Under the pieces are notes generated by a model. That model ran no database searches and was not told where the DNA came from. It was given only the letters and a program-made list of their open reading frames with translations. A DNA stretch of 64,000 nucleotides from Calvatia gigantea. Its lineage: Eukaryota; Basidiomycota; Agaricomycetes; Agaricales; Lycoperdaceae. Shown here piece after piece: positions 1-17,671 of the stretch. Numbering within the stretch: the first letter of the stretch is position 1; every line of letters starts with the position of its first letter. The translations under genes were made by a program, and so were the position numbers. The stretch covers positions 3,162,001-3,226,000 of the forward strand of contig JACAAK010000004.1 of NCBI GenBank assembly GCA_025093985.1, given 5' to 3'.

Positions 1-552
1 GCCCCGGGCTCGTCGAAGGGACCAGTGACGTTTCCTCGTCTCATGCGGGCGAATGGAAAAATCATGCCTGCATTCAGCGTGACAATCATCGGCTCAATTG
101 CCATATTTTGCTGTTTATGACCTGGCTCTTGCCGCTCGCGGCTCCGGTACTGGTAGTTTGGGTCCGAACCCTATTCACAGCTGGATTGACTACCCCATTC
201 GATGGGGACCACTTTTTCCTAAATGCAGCGCCGTTTCTAGTGTTGGTGGATTTTGCCTCATGGACGTCAACTCCAGTCTTGGTGCGCCAAAGGTGCGTGC
301 AGCGCGTCAAATATTTCTAATCAACCGCCGTAATTGTAATCGTTTGACACATCCAGGTTTGAGAATCAAATATCTACACGGTGGGCGCTCACTTCGGTGG
401 TTGTTGCTTCCTTTCTTGTCGGAGGGACGAAGCCACATAGGACTTTTGACGCAGGAAAATTTGCTGTCGGAGTCTTGGTGGCTGTAAGAATTGGCCGGCG
501 TTACTGGGGAGGTGCCCCGTGGGCCATTACTGAATCTCCAAGAGATGGATGA
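1..552 (+). CDS. 3' end of membrane protein, probable GPI inositol-deacylase (BST1/PGAP1), 5' partial
   Basis: The reading frame is open from the window edge (first full codon at base 3) to a GT-AG intron at 293-356, and continues to a TGA at 550-552. The visible tail is strongly hydrophobic: a segment with WLLPLAAPVLVVWVRTL, then TAGLTTPFDGDH, then two more hydrophobic stretches and a short tail with RIGRRYWGG. This multi-spanning C-terminus with a TTPFDGDH loop resembles the end of fungal ER GPI inositol-deacylases, which remove the inositol acyl chain from GPI anchors before export. The lipase domain that would prove this lies outside the window. The family name is from memory and only moderately secure; another ER polytopic protein is possible. 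Confidence 0.5.
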
Positions 553-1749
553 ATATGTTACACTATGTTAGACCCTACAGTTATTTTTATTTTTCTGACA
601 AATGCTGTGTTCTCTTGGGCTTCTTTGATCTAGATTAGGACAGGAAATGATCCTTCGGGTATAGCCTGAAATGTTATAATTTTTCGTGGGTCTCCATTGG
701 TCTCTAAAAACTACACGACAACCAATGCCGCCTCGATTTGTGTTCTGCAATCAACCGTGTCTGTTGGAAGGCACTTTTTTTTAATCACACAGCCTTGACC
801 CTCTGGGCGTTCACCAAGCCCGATCTGTGATGATCTGTGGCGGGACGTTTTTGGTCTAGCCCTTATCAGGCATGCTTCAGGGTCGCCTGACAAAGCTCAA
901 TCGTCCCGCAACCTGCCAGGCTGGAAGGCCCCAGACAGCGGAACCTTCCAATCGACGGTTTTGTTCCATTATAAATTCAGCATGAGGAATGGGACCCGTT
1001 TACGGACCAACCTTCGATGATCGACTGTTGGAGTCAGACGTGGGGCGCGTAAAATGGGGAGGCATCAAGAGTTGAAGGATGCTTGAGATTCGCACCAGCA
1101 ATGGCCGCCATCATTTCACCGCATGTACCTCGTGTATTATGAAGGGGACTCGGGATGCAGAAGCAGTTAACAGGTCATCTTTAAGCTCATCGACGGCCGT
1201 CTTCCGGCAGGTTTCGGCTTTTAGCGAGGAGTCTTAAATGTGCGGGGTGCCGGAAACCAGTCGGGAACCGTCAAGCCACGCCCGAGACCTGTAATCCATG
1301 CTGATACCAACTGCCCGAACGATGGGAAATGGTGGAAACCAATTACGGTTGCCATCCGCATGGCGATGTTGACCGCCTTAAGTGTGACTTGTTTCTCCCA
1401 AAATATCCATGGGGAGTCAATATGGACCATCTTGGTTTTGATGGCCAAAAAATCGTCTATCATAACCTTCGAAAAGAGCCATTCACTATAAGTAGAGTCT
1501 CGTGTTCTGTGTCGTTTATATGGTGAGTCTGGCTTCCCTTCAAGGCTTTTCCGGGGAGGGGAGTGACAGTCAAGGAACAGCGGATCCTTGTGATCTATAT
1601 AAATGGCAATTACCCACGCAGAAGCGCTCGAGTAACATAACCTGCACTAGTTTAAACTCCGCCACTTACCCTCTTAACACTCTCTGCCTCAGAACGCCTG
1701 GAACTGGTCCTCAATCCCCTCAGAAAAACCAGCTTCTGCATTTGTCGAC
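553..1749. other. Intergenic region upstream of the KDM5-like gene
   Basis: About 1.2 kb with only short chance open frames on both strands and no splice-linked coding signal that I can see. It holds the 3' flank of the preceding gene and the promoter of the demethylase gene, including the TATA-like box listed separately. Confidence 0.5.
1596..1603 (+). promoter_or_regulatory. TATA-like box before the demethylase gene
   Basis: TATATAAA lies about 147 bases before the chosen ATG at 1750. The spacing suits a TATA box with a 5' UTR of roughly 100 nt. Assigned from sequence and position only. Confidence 0.35.
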
Positions 1750-7883
<6,134 letters not shown>

Positions 7884-8095
7884 TTTCATTTCGTCTTTCT
7901 TGCTTGTCCACCTATCCGCTGTGCTCTAATTTTTTTTTATCCTCGGCCTTTTTTTGTTTGTTCTTTACTTGTGTGAACTCGTACTGCCCCCTCGTCATCC
8001 CATGTTTTTATTAGGAATACGCATATCATTAGCTAGGCAATCCAACTGGTTTTATATCTAAGGGTGAGATTGAATAAAATGGGTTGTGGTAAAAA

Positions 8096-10692
8096 CTATC
8101 GTCGAACCAAGAATCTATATGTCGAATATCCACCAATGGCCGCGAACGCAGCTAAGCAAGCTATGATAGAGGCGAACCAAGCATAACCCTGTGAAAAAAG
8201 GTCTGAGAGGTAGAACCTCTCTGGAGTTGGGGTTGTTACTCACTGGAACGTCTTGGCCAGGAACATGAACATTCATACCCCAGAGACCTAACACAGCAAG
8301 TAAGCTCAGTACCCCCAATCCAACACCGGGAGCGTAGCCCACCTGTGACTAAGTTCATAGGAATCAGAATAGTACCCAAAGCCGTAAGTTTTGAAAGGAC
8401 GTCGTTGATCTGGTTGTTGGCGTCTGTCATCTCGATGGAAATCTGAGCCAAGTAGTTTGAGTGTGAGCGAGAAAGAATTTTCTCGTAATGGTTTAAGTTC
8501 TGTGTCATCGTGATCAAATGGTCTTGGATATCAGACAGATAGAGTCCCTATGTGTGGCAGGAGACGTAAGTGGCAAAAACGTAAAGGAGAAATAAGCCTC
8601 ACAATATCCGATGTAGGCGCCACCCTCCAATTTTCATTGCACCTCTTTGCCAGCCCTTTCACGACGTCTGCCTTGTTACCCATCAGCCTCAACAGACCCA
8701 TGACCTTCTTCCGGCAGGTCCCAATCCTCCGCAGCATGTCACTCTGTTCGGCCTCTTTCAGAATTAGCACCAGTTCATCGATGCTATCGACCTCGTATTC
8801 AATACTTTGGATGAGTGGACCGAAGGCATCGGTAATGTCGTCAATGAGCGCATATGAAATCCAGTCCGAAGTGACGCTAATGTAGTCTTTAAGTTGCTTG
8901 ATGCGCCGTCGGACGTTTTGTGGGTGCGAAGTTGGTCTAAAATGAAACTGTAAAGGGCAGACAGAGTTAGCCTTCGGTTTTGCTCTGGAGGGAAAATAGT
9001 AAGGGATAAAAAGCGGAAAAGGCGGATATACTCACAGATAATATACCTTCTCGGAATACGATAATGTACATGTTGAGTGGTTCCAAGTGTGTGGGGCTGT
9101 ACGGATCCTGGTCGAAACTTCGGAAACAAACGAGATAATAATTTCGGAAGAGTTCTATTTTCTCTCGCGTCTCTTCCATAAGGATATCCTCTGTTGTTAA
9201 AGGATGGATATTAAAAACCTAATTCACGCAAGGAAAGGCAGAATATCTGGGGGGTTAGAGAAGTGGTACAGAAATGAAGGGAAGAGACGCTCGCCTTGCT
9301 CAGCATTTTCATTTCTTCATCCGTCGGATTTTGGACATCGAGCCACCATGTGTTGCTATCGTCAATGTCGCCAGCCGGTTGGCCCATCTTCGCATCTACT
9401 CCAAATGACCGTCGGTTCATGTTTGCCCCATTGGACGAGGTAGCTTCAGCAAAACCAGGAGGGGGACCGCCCAAACCCCCAGGACCAGGACTGGCTCTAC
9501 TGGGTGGATCTGGCGAAGTGAATAGATTGTTACGCAATAGTTCATTTGAACGGTCAAAAGACAAGCCATTGTGCGAATTGATGCCTGAGAAAAGTTGCTC
9601 AAAGGTCTGACCTTCAGCGGGAAGCTCGCTTAGGCTGCGAGCATGGATAGTAGCAGATAAATTATTGGAGTAGAAGGAAAACCTGTATGGTCGGTCATGG
9701 CCAGTATTAAGAATACCGCCGGTCGGAAGCCCTGAGGAACTGGGTATGCCAGGGATGTTATCGCTAGAGGTTTCGGCCTGCCCTCCGAGAGTAAATCCTA
9801 AACGTCCAGAGGGCGTCTCCCCAGAGGCGCTCTCAAAGAGTGCCATTTTGCCACCAATGCCTTTTCTGTGACGCGGGTGAGGATTGCTGGTACTGAGCTT
9901 GCGGTGTCGAAGACGCTGCAAGTTTGACTCTGATGGACCGTCCTCAGGTTGACCATCCTCTCCAAGGCCGGGCGCAGAAACCTCAGTGACCGGGCCCTTC
10001 ACCCGAAAAGTGCTACTAGAAAATCTCGTCACAGTTGGCGAGGCCAATCCTAGTCTCTGTTTTTCAGCGGTTGCGTACTCTTCCATCCTAGAGAAGTCGA
10101 AATGAGCGTGTACAACGTTCGCTTGATATGTCGGCAATCCGTAGTTTGAAACAGAACGGTCTTCATTAGCATTAGGAGGGCTAGATTGTGCCAAGGAGAC
10201 GAGAAGGGAGGGATCGTGGGCTTGGTGGAGATGTTGAAGGTTATCGATGGAAGGTTGACGCTGAGGAGTTGAAGTATGGTCAGATGCGATATCCTCGAGC
10301 ATCATCTCCGGAATGGCCTCTGCGTCGTGTTCGGGATGAGGGGGTAAAACGGATAAACCTGGAAAACTGTGCTCCGGAGAAGGCTGAGGGGGGTGAGGGC
10401 GGGGGTTACTGGGATCGTAGGCGGCAACCGGTGTTGTTGGAGACATATGAAGGGTCTCCCTGCGGGCTCTAGATAGCTGCATGGCTATATCCACGTCCAT
10501 GGTGCGCTGCCGTTCGCGTACTTGTGGGTCATTGGGGTCAAAGGAGCGGACTCGAGTTGGAGAGTGCCTTGCGCGATTTGTGATATCGCTGAGATCTTCA
10601 GGGGATCCGCTCCGGCGGCGAGTGGGTGAACTGCCTCGGATGGAGATAGGCGAGCTTGAAAGCACAGTCCCCTCATGGGGAGGGGACGCCAT
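8096..10692 (-). CDS. CorA-type Mg2+ transporter (Alr1/Mnr2 family)
   Basis: Minus-strand gene of about 760 residues. A long Ser/Pro-rich cytosolic N-terminus (10692 to ~9330) includes NDPQVRERQRTMDVDIAMQL. The CorA fold then starts with TWWLDVQNPTDEEM and HPLTTEDI. The helical stalk has EETREKIELFRNYYLVCF and DWISYALIDDITDAF. Two C-terminal membrane helices end the protein, and the GMN selectivity motif is present as LWGMNVHVPGQ. Introns at 8288-8342 and 8189-8243 (55 bp each) join LIPMNLVTG to LWGMN and VPGQDVP to the last helix GYAWFASIIACLAAFAAIGG. The stop is at 8096-8098. Alr1 acts at the plasma membrane and Mnr2 at the vacuole; the sequence does not separate them. The intron after MLSK has two possible donors (a GC or a weak GT). 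Confidence 0.9.
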
Positions 10693-11358
10693 TACACAAA
10701 CTGAATTTTCTCAGTAGGTGGACGAGACCTGCGAGCAAGACTGCTCAAAGTGCACCTGTGGTTACAAGCCAGTTGAATGTTTTTATCAGGAGAAAGAGAG
10801 AGGATCTGAAGATTTGTTTCCACAACAAATGTGTCAGTCAGTCAAGGTATGATGTATTCACCGGCGCCTGTTATTGCACCGTGTTGGTTGTACTTGCTGT
10901 CCTCCATAGACAAGCCCCTGTTGTCTAATGGTTATGACGTCAGACTTCTAACGACTTTGACATCTGGAGGTTGCGGGTTCGAATCCCGCCAGGGGTTTAA
11001 TCAGGGTTTCGTATTTTTATTGACCTGTGAGAGCGTGCATCTCCTGTTCATGAACTCATACCGTCAGAAGTACCCCAAGTCATAGGGGTGTCATCATATA
11101 ATATAGTAGGTATAAACACTGGTATGTGTAGCGAGAGTCCCAAACGTTCTGAATGAAGTGAGACAGTGATTATCAAATACAATAGTAGATACGATTGTGA
11201 TGTGTGATGAAGAGGATAGTGGGCGTAGATAACTGAAAATGATATGTAAACCATCAATAGCTCCGGGCCCGAAAAAAAACGTCAGAGAAGAGAACAAAGA
11301 GTGATAGGCGAAACGTGGCAAATTCCAAGCCTTGAAACGGTCCGACCGGCTGAGACAT
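10693..11358. other. Intergenic region containing a tRNA gene
   Basis: Between the start of the Mg transporter gene and the end of the Uds1-domain gene, both on the minus strand. Apart from the tRNA I see no coding signal. An 8-base A run near 11273 is the only simple-sequence feature. Confidence 0.5.
10914..10996 (+). tRNA. tRNA-Arg(UCU) with an 11-nt intron
   Basis: The acceptor strands are gcccctg and caggggt, seven pairs if G1-U72 is accepted. The D arm is gtct...tgac. The anticodon stem tcaga/tctgg surrounds the loop CTTCTAA with anticodon TCT at 10947-10949. A short variable region follows, then the T arm gcggg-ttcgaat-cccgc, whose B box is ggttcgaatcc. An 11-nt intron (10951-10961) sits after position 37, the canonical place. 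The CCA end is not encoded, as expected in eukaryotes. It decodes AGA arginine codons. Confidence 0.88.
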
Positions 11359-14300
11359 CTACTTCTTGGCCACTCTCAGTTGCGCCCTCAAGTTCGAATT
11401 TTCCTCGTGCATAGAATTCATTTCTTCAAATAACGCTGCTCTCTGATTCTGGGCCGTCGTTTTCATCTCCTCAATATCAGCCTCGGCACTCTCCAGTTTC
11501 TTCTTAAGTTCTGTGATTTGGGATTCGAGCTGTTTTCTGACCATCTCAGGTGCAGATGCAGCTTCCTCCGCGAGGGTCAACGTCCGTGCAGAAAGTGTGT
11601 CGTTCGCTTCACTGAGTTGCCTGCAGGTTTCTGCTTGTTCTGCTGCTAAAGCTTCCGTCTCGCGTTTCTCTGCCGTCAAATGTTCAATCGTGTCATGCAA
11701 AAGCTGCAATTCTTCTTGCCTGTAAGATAAGTTCAGGTTCAGCGCTGAGATATTGGAAGAATGATGTCAAAAGCCCACATAGCAGAAATCCTCCCCCCTA
11801 GTGTCATATTCCTCTCCTCCAGCATCCTAACCTGCTTCTGATACGTCTCCATCGCCGCATTCCCTTCCTGGGCCAACCTCTGCGCCCTCTCCGCATTCTT
11901 CTTCAGCAAATCGTGAGCCTGCGCAAATCTCACTAGCCTCTCAATCAGCGCTTTGTCATCTGCAATAAGCGCTTGCACTCTCTGTGCAAACGATTCTATG
12001 CTAAAACCTGCCGTTGAGGTCGGCGTACTTGGTGAGTTGGGAATTCCATCTCGACTGCCGCCACTGCTGTAAAGCGCCTTAAGTGAGCGGACATCAAGGT
12101 CGGAAAGGGATGATACACTGGGTTGAGAAGGTACAGGCGAACCTGTCCGGTATGAGCGGGGATTACTGGCGCCGAATTTAGCCGCACGGGCTTCTGGTGA
12201 GGGGAGGATAGCCCAGATGGGTTGGAGGATCGCTACAATCTTATTGGCATCAGGATCCGTGCCGGCAGAAATGTCGAACGCGATGGATTTGGGCTGGACG
12301 ATAGGCGACGAGCGGGCTGAGTCTCTTTCCTAGTTAACAGGAGACGTCAGTACAGCTGTCACAATCTAGTGCGAAGGCATTACCTACCTTCAATGCCCTC
12401 GTTTCCCGCTTCGCAAAATCACGATCCCGTCGAGCATCTTCTAACTCCTTCGCCATCGCTTCCCGCTTATCGAGTCCGACCCTCACATCCTCTTCCAACC
12501 TCCTCTTCGCAGCGCTCCAATCCGCTTCGGCAAGCTTATACCCTTCAAGCTTTGAATGCACTGTTTCCAGATGCGAACTAGCTGCTTCCAACAACCCCTT
12601 GAGGGTTGAATCCCTTGAAAACAGCACGATTCCATGCTCCCTGATCATCCGCTGAAGCGCCACCATTCCTTCGTCCAGTTCCTGATTAACTTGTTGCAGT
12701 ACTACCTCATCTTCACCCCGCATCTTTTCCATTTCCTCTCTCAGCTGCTGCAGACCAGCGCCCCTATCTTGCTCCCACCCACTCCTCTCTTTCTCCCATT
12801 CTGCTTTCTCTGTCTCCTGCCGCTCTCGCAACTCCCACATTTCTTGATCCTTCTGCCCAAGTTGCCGCCGACTCTCTTCCCGTACCTCTGCCAACAATCT
12901 CTCCACTCCCGCAGCTTCACCACTCCTTGTCTCAAGACCCGCTATCCGAGCTTGCAAGCTATCTACTTGCCGGCTTCGCTCCTCTAACCTCAATCTCTCC
13001 ACTTCCCACTGCCCCTTCTCCTGAAGCAGTTCCTGTACTTCGGCATCTAAACCTTCTAACCTCGGCAACTCCTTCTCCATTGCCAGGATCGTCTCCTCGG
13101 CATTTTGTAGTTCAAGGCTCATCATCGTCTCAGCCTCCTGGTTTTCCAACCGCGCCATGGACAGTTCTCTTGTTAACTCCGCTTGTTGTTTACTTGCAGT
13201 CGCTAGAGCATCTGTTGCGGCCTTGAGTTTCACTTCTAGGGATGCAATTTCCAGAGCTGCAGCTTCAGGTGAAAGATGCTTTTTTGGGACAATGGCCTCC
13301 GCGTGTCCAGCGAAAAAATGTGCGCCGTCAAACTTAGGTTTTGGGGATCCCATCGATGTCCCTGTGACCGAGGTACTTGTTAAACTGATCATCGTACTGC
13401 GATTCGAGTCGTAGCCAGAGTCATACGATGATGCAGCGGGAGCGATTTTCTTCTCCATACTACGCACGGAATATGAGAGGACACCTGCGCGATGTTCCAT
13501 GAGCTTGCGGTGCACTTCATTTGCACGTTCGGATACACTCCACAACTCTTTCTGTGCAACGTCAACTCGACGATTCGCAGCTTCGAGTTGCTCCTCGGTT
13601 TGTTTGGAGACCTTCTTGTGCGAGGCATTGACCCTCGAGAGCGAGATTGCTGCATCGCGGATTTTGGTTTCAAGTCCCAGCTTCTTCTTCATGGCTACTA
13701 GACGAGCATTGAGGACATGTTGTTCCTGTAGTTCGTCAAGTAATTATGAGTATCAATAGATATTGTGACCAGTTGTCGGTAGCACGCACCTTCTTAAGAT
13801 CTTCGACTTCTTCCAAGGTCAGGACAGCAAAGTCTCGAGAATCTACTACAGCCTCGCTAGCCAAAAGACTCACAAGCAGCTCATCTCGAGTACTTAACAA
13901 CCCAGACGACCGCTTGATATCCGGGTCCAATTTGTTGACAGATTTGCGGCTCACACCTCGACTCTGCAACACCACTGGGGATGATGGTCCTGATACGGAA
14001 CCATTGCGAGTAGTCGAGCGACTGGGAGAAGGTGAGTGGTGACCATTTTGTGAACGAGAGGATGACTTGGAATGGGTGTCTAAGCCGTTCAACGGTCGAG
14101 TAGCAGTGTATGGATTTCCGAGAGTCTCTTCGTCCTCAGACTGCTGCCTGTTCTTATCCTTCTTTCCTAAAAAGAGTGCTGCTGTAGACTGAAAACTCTC
14201 ACTGAGAGTAGGCTGTTTGGGTGACGCTGTGGGTGATTGTGGGGGCCAGTTGGTCTGGTTATTCTTGATGAATGAGAGAGGTGCGGTTGCGGTATTTTGT

Positions 14301-14377
14301 ACAGGAGGCGAGTCCTTGTCAGGTGAGGGAGGAGACGTGCCAGTCGCCCCTCCCAAGAGCCTGCGGACGCCGTTCAT
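11359..14377 (-). CDS. Coiled-coil protein with Uds1 (up-regulated during septation) domain
   Basis: Minus-strand gene of about 930 residues. I start it at the ATG at 14377 (MNGVRRLLGG); the frame is open further up but has no ATG there. A Ser/Pro-rich N-terminus leads to the conserved block RSSGLLSTRDELLVSLLASE, then AVLTLEEVEDLKK and EQHVLNARLVAMKKKLGLET across an intron at about 13729-13791. This matches the Uds1 domain of fungal septation-related proteins as I recall it. The rest is nearly continuous heptad-rich coiled coil (Glu/Arg/Gln/Leu), broken by a segment with DISAGTDPDANKIVAILQPIW, and ending in LRAQLRVAKK. Further introns lie near 12334-12387 and 11717-11800. The role is probably cytoskeletal or septum-associated scaffolding; this is inferred. 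It is divergent from MDM34 across 112 bp. Confidence 0.78.
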
Positions 14378-14489
14378 AAAGTATCCTAGAAGGAGGTGGT
14401 AGTAGTGAGGAAAGAGGCTGAGAGACAAAAACCTAACCCGAGCGCTCCGACAAACCTTGATTTATCCCGCTTAGCATGTCTGCCTGAAC
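14378..14489. promoter_or_regulatory. Compact divergent promoter between the Uds1-domain gene and MDM34
   Basis: Only 112 bp separate the two start codons, which point away from each other, so both promoters must share this interval or lie in the neighbouring gene's 5' end. I see no clear TATA box. Confidence 0.45.
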
Positions 14490-16987
14490 ATGTCCTTTAC
14501 CTTCAACTGGCCTCGTTTCTCAGACCAGTTCCACCACGATGCCATCCAGATGCTTAATACCGCCCTCAACAAGGGCAACAAGCCTCCAATCATTGCGGAC
14601 AAAATAGAGGTTGTTGAGCTTGAGATGGGCACCCAGGTCTGCCGACCTTCTGCCGCTCCTTTTCCATGCACTGACTTACGGATGTCTTTAGCCACCAGAA
14701 TTGGAGATCCGCGATATTGGCGACCTTACCGTGGACCACTTTCGAGGCATATTTCGCCTCACCTACTCCGGAGATGCTCATCTGGTACTCAGTACCAAAG
14801 TTCAGGTGCGATTCCATAAATATTGCTTTCAAGGCGCCCCATAGCCGACACTATCACAGGCAAATCCTTTGAACCACAAGCAGCCCGATATCCACCTCAT
14901 GACAGGCTCGCGTGGTATGCTAGCAGCTCGACAACCACTCGTCGTTCCAATGCTCCTTCGTCTCTCCCACTTTCGTCTCAGTTCCTACGTGGTCTTAGTG
15001 GTCTCAAAGCAAAAGGGCATCACTCTGGTCTTCAAGACAGACCCTCTGCAGCACGTCGATATCAACAGTACATTTGATTCTATTGCCGTCATCCAAAAAT
15101 TCATCCAGCGAGAGATTGAGGGACAACTCCGTCAAATGTTTCGCGAGGATCTCCCCGGAATCATCCACCGTCTCAGTCAACAATGGGTCAAGGCGAAGGT
15201 CGAAGCACCGTATCTCAATAAACGGTTCCCTCCCGCGCCCTCAAGACAACAACCCTTTGAAACCATGACATCGCCTAATTTGACTTCCGTAGGGCTTGGT
15301 GCTGGGGTCGGTTTGCAGCCCCATCTCGGGCATCCTCAGTCGCTAGGGACACCAAGTGTTAAGAGGCCTCGGGTCCATTCCTGGCGATTCTGTGGCAAGC
15401 TCCAGTCGTCGACCCAACACAAGTAAATCGACGGGTGCGTCTGCCTCGCAAGCAACTTCACCTGAACCCCAAAACGAATATGAAAGCTTTGACCCCACAT
15501 ACGGTCTACGGCCGGAAGGCCTCCCTGCCAAGAGTGGTTTCAAAGGTTTCAGCAGCCTCTTCCTGCCCAACAAAGGTCTCGCGGATCTAACCGAGGAACC
15601 TGGTGATGAGGAAGAGGACGAGGAGCTCAAAGATGATGGTACATCCACTGCCTTCGATGTTATAGAATGGGAAGACACAGTACCAGGCACCAGTCCCCCT
15701 TCAAGCATCCCCGAGCGCGATAACACACCCGAATACGAGACCATACCCGCGGTTGGTGGGGGTACGATTACACGACCAAGGATCCTCCACTCACAATCAA
15801 ATATTCAACCACCTTCAGGTATATCGCCTCGCTCACCACCGTCAAACTCCCACTCCCGTTCACAAGGAAGTTTATCGTCCACTATGCTTGGTCGCCACCA
15901 CTCCGCCGGCTCTTACGTCCCTGACATAAACACATTCAGCAATTCCCCAAAAATTGCACCTCCTTACTATCCTTCCCGACCACGAACCCCCGACAGCATC
16001 GACTCGAGCATCAGTGGTGGTGCTAAAGACCACTATCCGATAAACTCAGTTTCACCTCAAACAAGGCCACCAGACTCTGTCCATATCCATGCGCAATCAC
16101 ACGACCTAGATTTCAATACCCCAATATACACCCGCAGACCTAACTCTAAACGCCGACCCTCCGTCTCTTCCTCCGTTTCCCACCAATCTGCATCAACAAC
16201 CACTTCCCTGCTTTATCCCAACGACACGACTGACCCCGCTACAATATTTGGCACGTCACCCCCCAATAATATGCATTTGTCATCATCCTACACTTCAGGC
16301 TCAGGTCCAGAAACCACTTTAAGGCCATCGTTGGCGACCGACTCGATCCACCACCTCAGCACGTTAAGTCAATCAAACCACACCTTATCCCCCTATACAC
16401 GTTCGCTCTCTCATTTCACGGTGCGGAGTGTACCACCTAGAAGTGGCAGCACTGGCGGTAGAAGTAGTGGAAGCATTGGAGGAAGTAATGGAATGGGAGG
16501 TGCTGGTGGTGTCGGGGGTGCTGTTGGCGAACGACTACCAGTTAAGGCAAAACGTAAACGCATATTTCGGATCGGCGGGAAAAGGAGTACCGACTCCTCT
16601 TCAGTGCCGACTACCACAGGAGCCCCCCTCTCAGCTTCCGACGATATGGAGCACCCTTTCCGCCCTGATTTCAGTACCATCCGTGACGGGTTTGAAGATC
16701 GAGATTTAGACGGTAGATATAGGTCAAGCAATCTGCGTCAGCGCCAGTTTGCCGTACCACCTGAATTCGATGCAGAGGATATGGACCGATATTTCCGGTC
16801 CAACGAGGATCTGTCCGTTCCCCAACTACCCTCTTCTCCACCCAGACCCTCGACTTTACAGGCCGTGAAACAACACCTGCAACAACATCAAGGCGTAGGA
16901 GTGGCAAAGTCAGGAATACTGAGTCTCGGCAGTAATGTCACTACCGCGAGACACCAGGCGTCGTCTACTTCGTCACGACTACGTTGA
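14490..16987 (+). CDS. MDM34: Mdm34, ERMES complex subunit (SMP domain)
   Basis: The N-terminus [14 protein letters not shown], then [20 protein letters not shown] and [12 protein letters not shown], is the hallmark start of Mdm34. It continues through [18 protein letters not shown] and [20 protein letters not shown], the end of the lipid-binding SMP domain. Mdm34 sits in the mitochondrial outer membrane and forms the ER-mitochondria tether with Mmm1, Mdm10 and Mdm12, moving phospholipids between the two membranes. Introns are at 14637-14691 and 14806-14859. A third, at 15289-15346 (58 bp), brings the frame into the long C-terminal exon. That tail is low-complexity Ser/Pro/Gly-rich and contains basic [13 protein letters not shown]. 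Length is about 775 residues, long for the family because of the tail. Next to it lie the Uds1-domain gene upstream and the rearranged BTB block downstream. Confidence 0.93.
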
Positions 16988-17374
16988 GGTTGGAACCTGT
17001 GGTTGTACTTTACTTTGCCAGGTCGGACCTGCATAGTTGATACAGATATTGCTAGTACAAACTCTGTTTTTCTGTTTCAGTTTTATGAGTAGAGCATATA
17101 ATCATAGCACCCAAATCCTTGCCAACAACCGGAAGATACACCACCAGTCTCGAGTGAACACGTGGTTCAGCATTTAATGCAGTGTCCACAGCATGAGAAC
17201 CACAATCAGACGGCACCAGGATACCTCATCTTTGATTGATTAGTCGTCGAACTCAGTCTAAGTAGAACTACGTATGCACACGTCAGCCGCATAATCCACG
17301 GTATTGTACATCCACATTACAGGAAATAGAGACTAGTTTCAACCCAACTTTTTCTCGTCCTCAACCTGCTGAGG
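16988..17374. other. Intergenic, 3' of MDM34
   Basis: About 390 bp between two convergent stop codons. No coding or RNA signal seen. Confidence 0.5.
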
Positions 17375-17605
17375 TCATAACACCACTTTCCTCCTGCCTC
17401 TCCTTGGCGCCACAGCCGAGGCAGTTGAAGCTGCTTCTTCGGCTCGCGAAAATGGACCATCCTCAGGTGAAGAATTTGAGGAGACAACCCCGGGACTAGA
17501 CTCAGTCAACGGTTCAGGTAAACCCCACAAAGTAAATGAGGGTGGGATTTTGTACGGGGTGGGTTCCTCTGGCGCAGGTGAACGTTCCTCGAGAAGTTTT
17601 GTTGT
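17375..17605 (-). pseudogene. Orphan C-terminal exon, possibly of a BTB paralogue
   Basis: The minus-strand frame reads LLEERSPAPEEPTPYKI, then PPSFTLWGLPEPLTESSPG, and ends in RRGRRKVVL with a TGA at 17375-17377. The Pro/Ser-rich run with a basic end resembles the tails of the BTB genes further right, which also end in basic residues. Upstream (to the right) the frame runs into the start of a duplicated segment at about 17,672 and no matching 5' exons follow. It therefore looks like the stranded 3' end of a gene cut by rearrangement. I cannot assign the parent family with certainty. Confidence 0.4.
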
Positions 17606-17671
17606 GTATATACCCCAATGTAAGGACTTTATTCGGAGTATTCTCCAGCTCCATTCATTATATCAGCAATA

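Noticed and set aside
12369..13414. Long plus-strand open frames opposite the Uds1-domain gene
   Set aside because: They mirror the Glu/Leu-rich coiled coil on the other strand and have no splice signals or family motifs.
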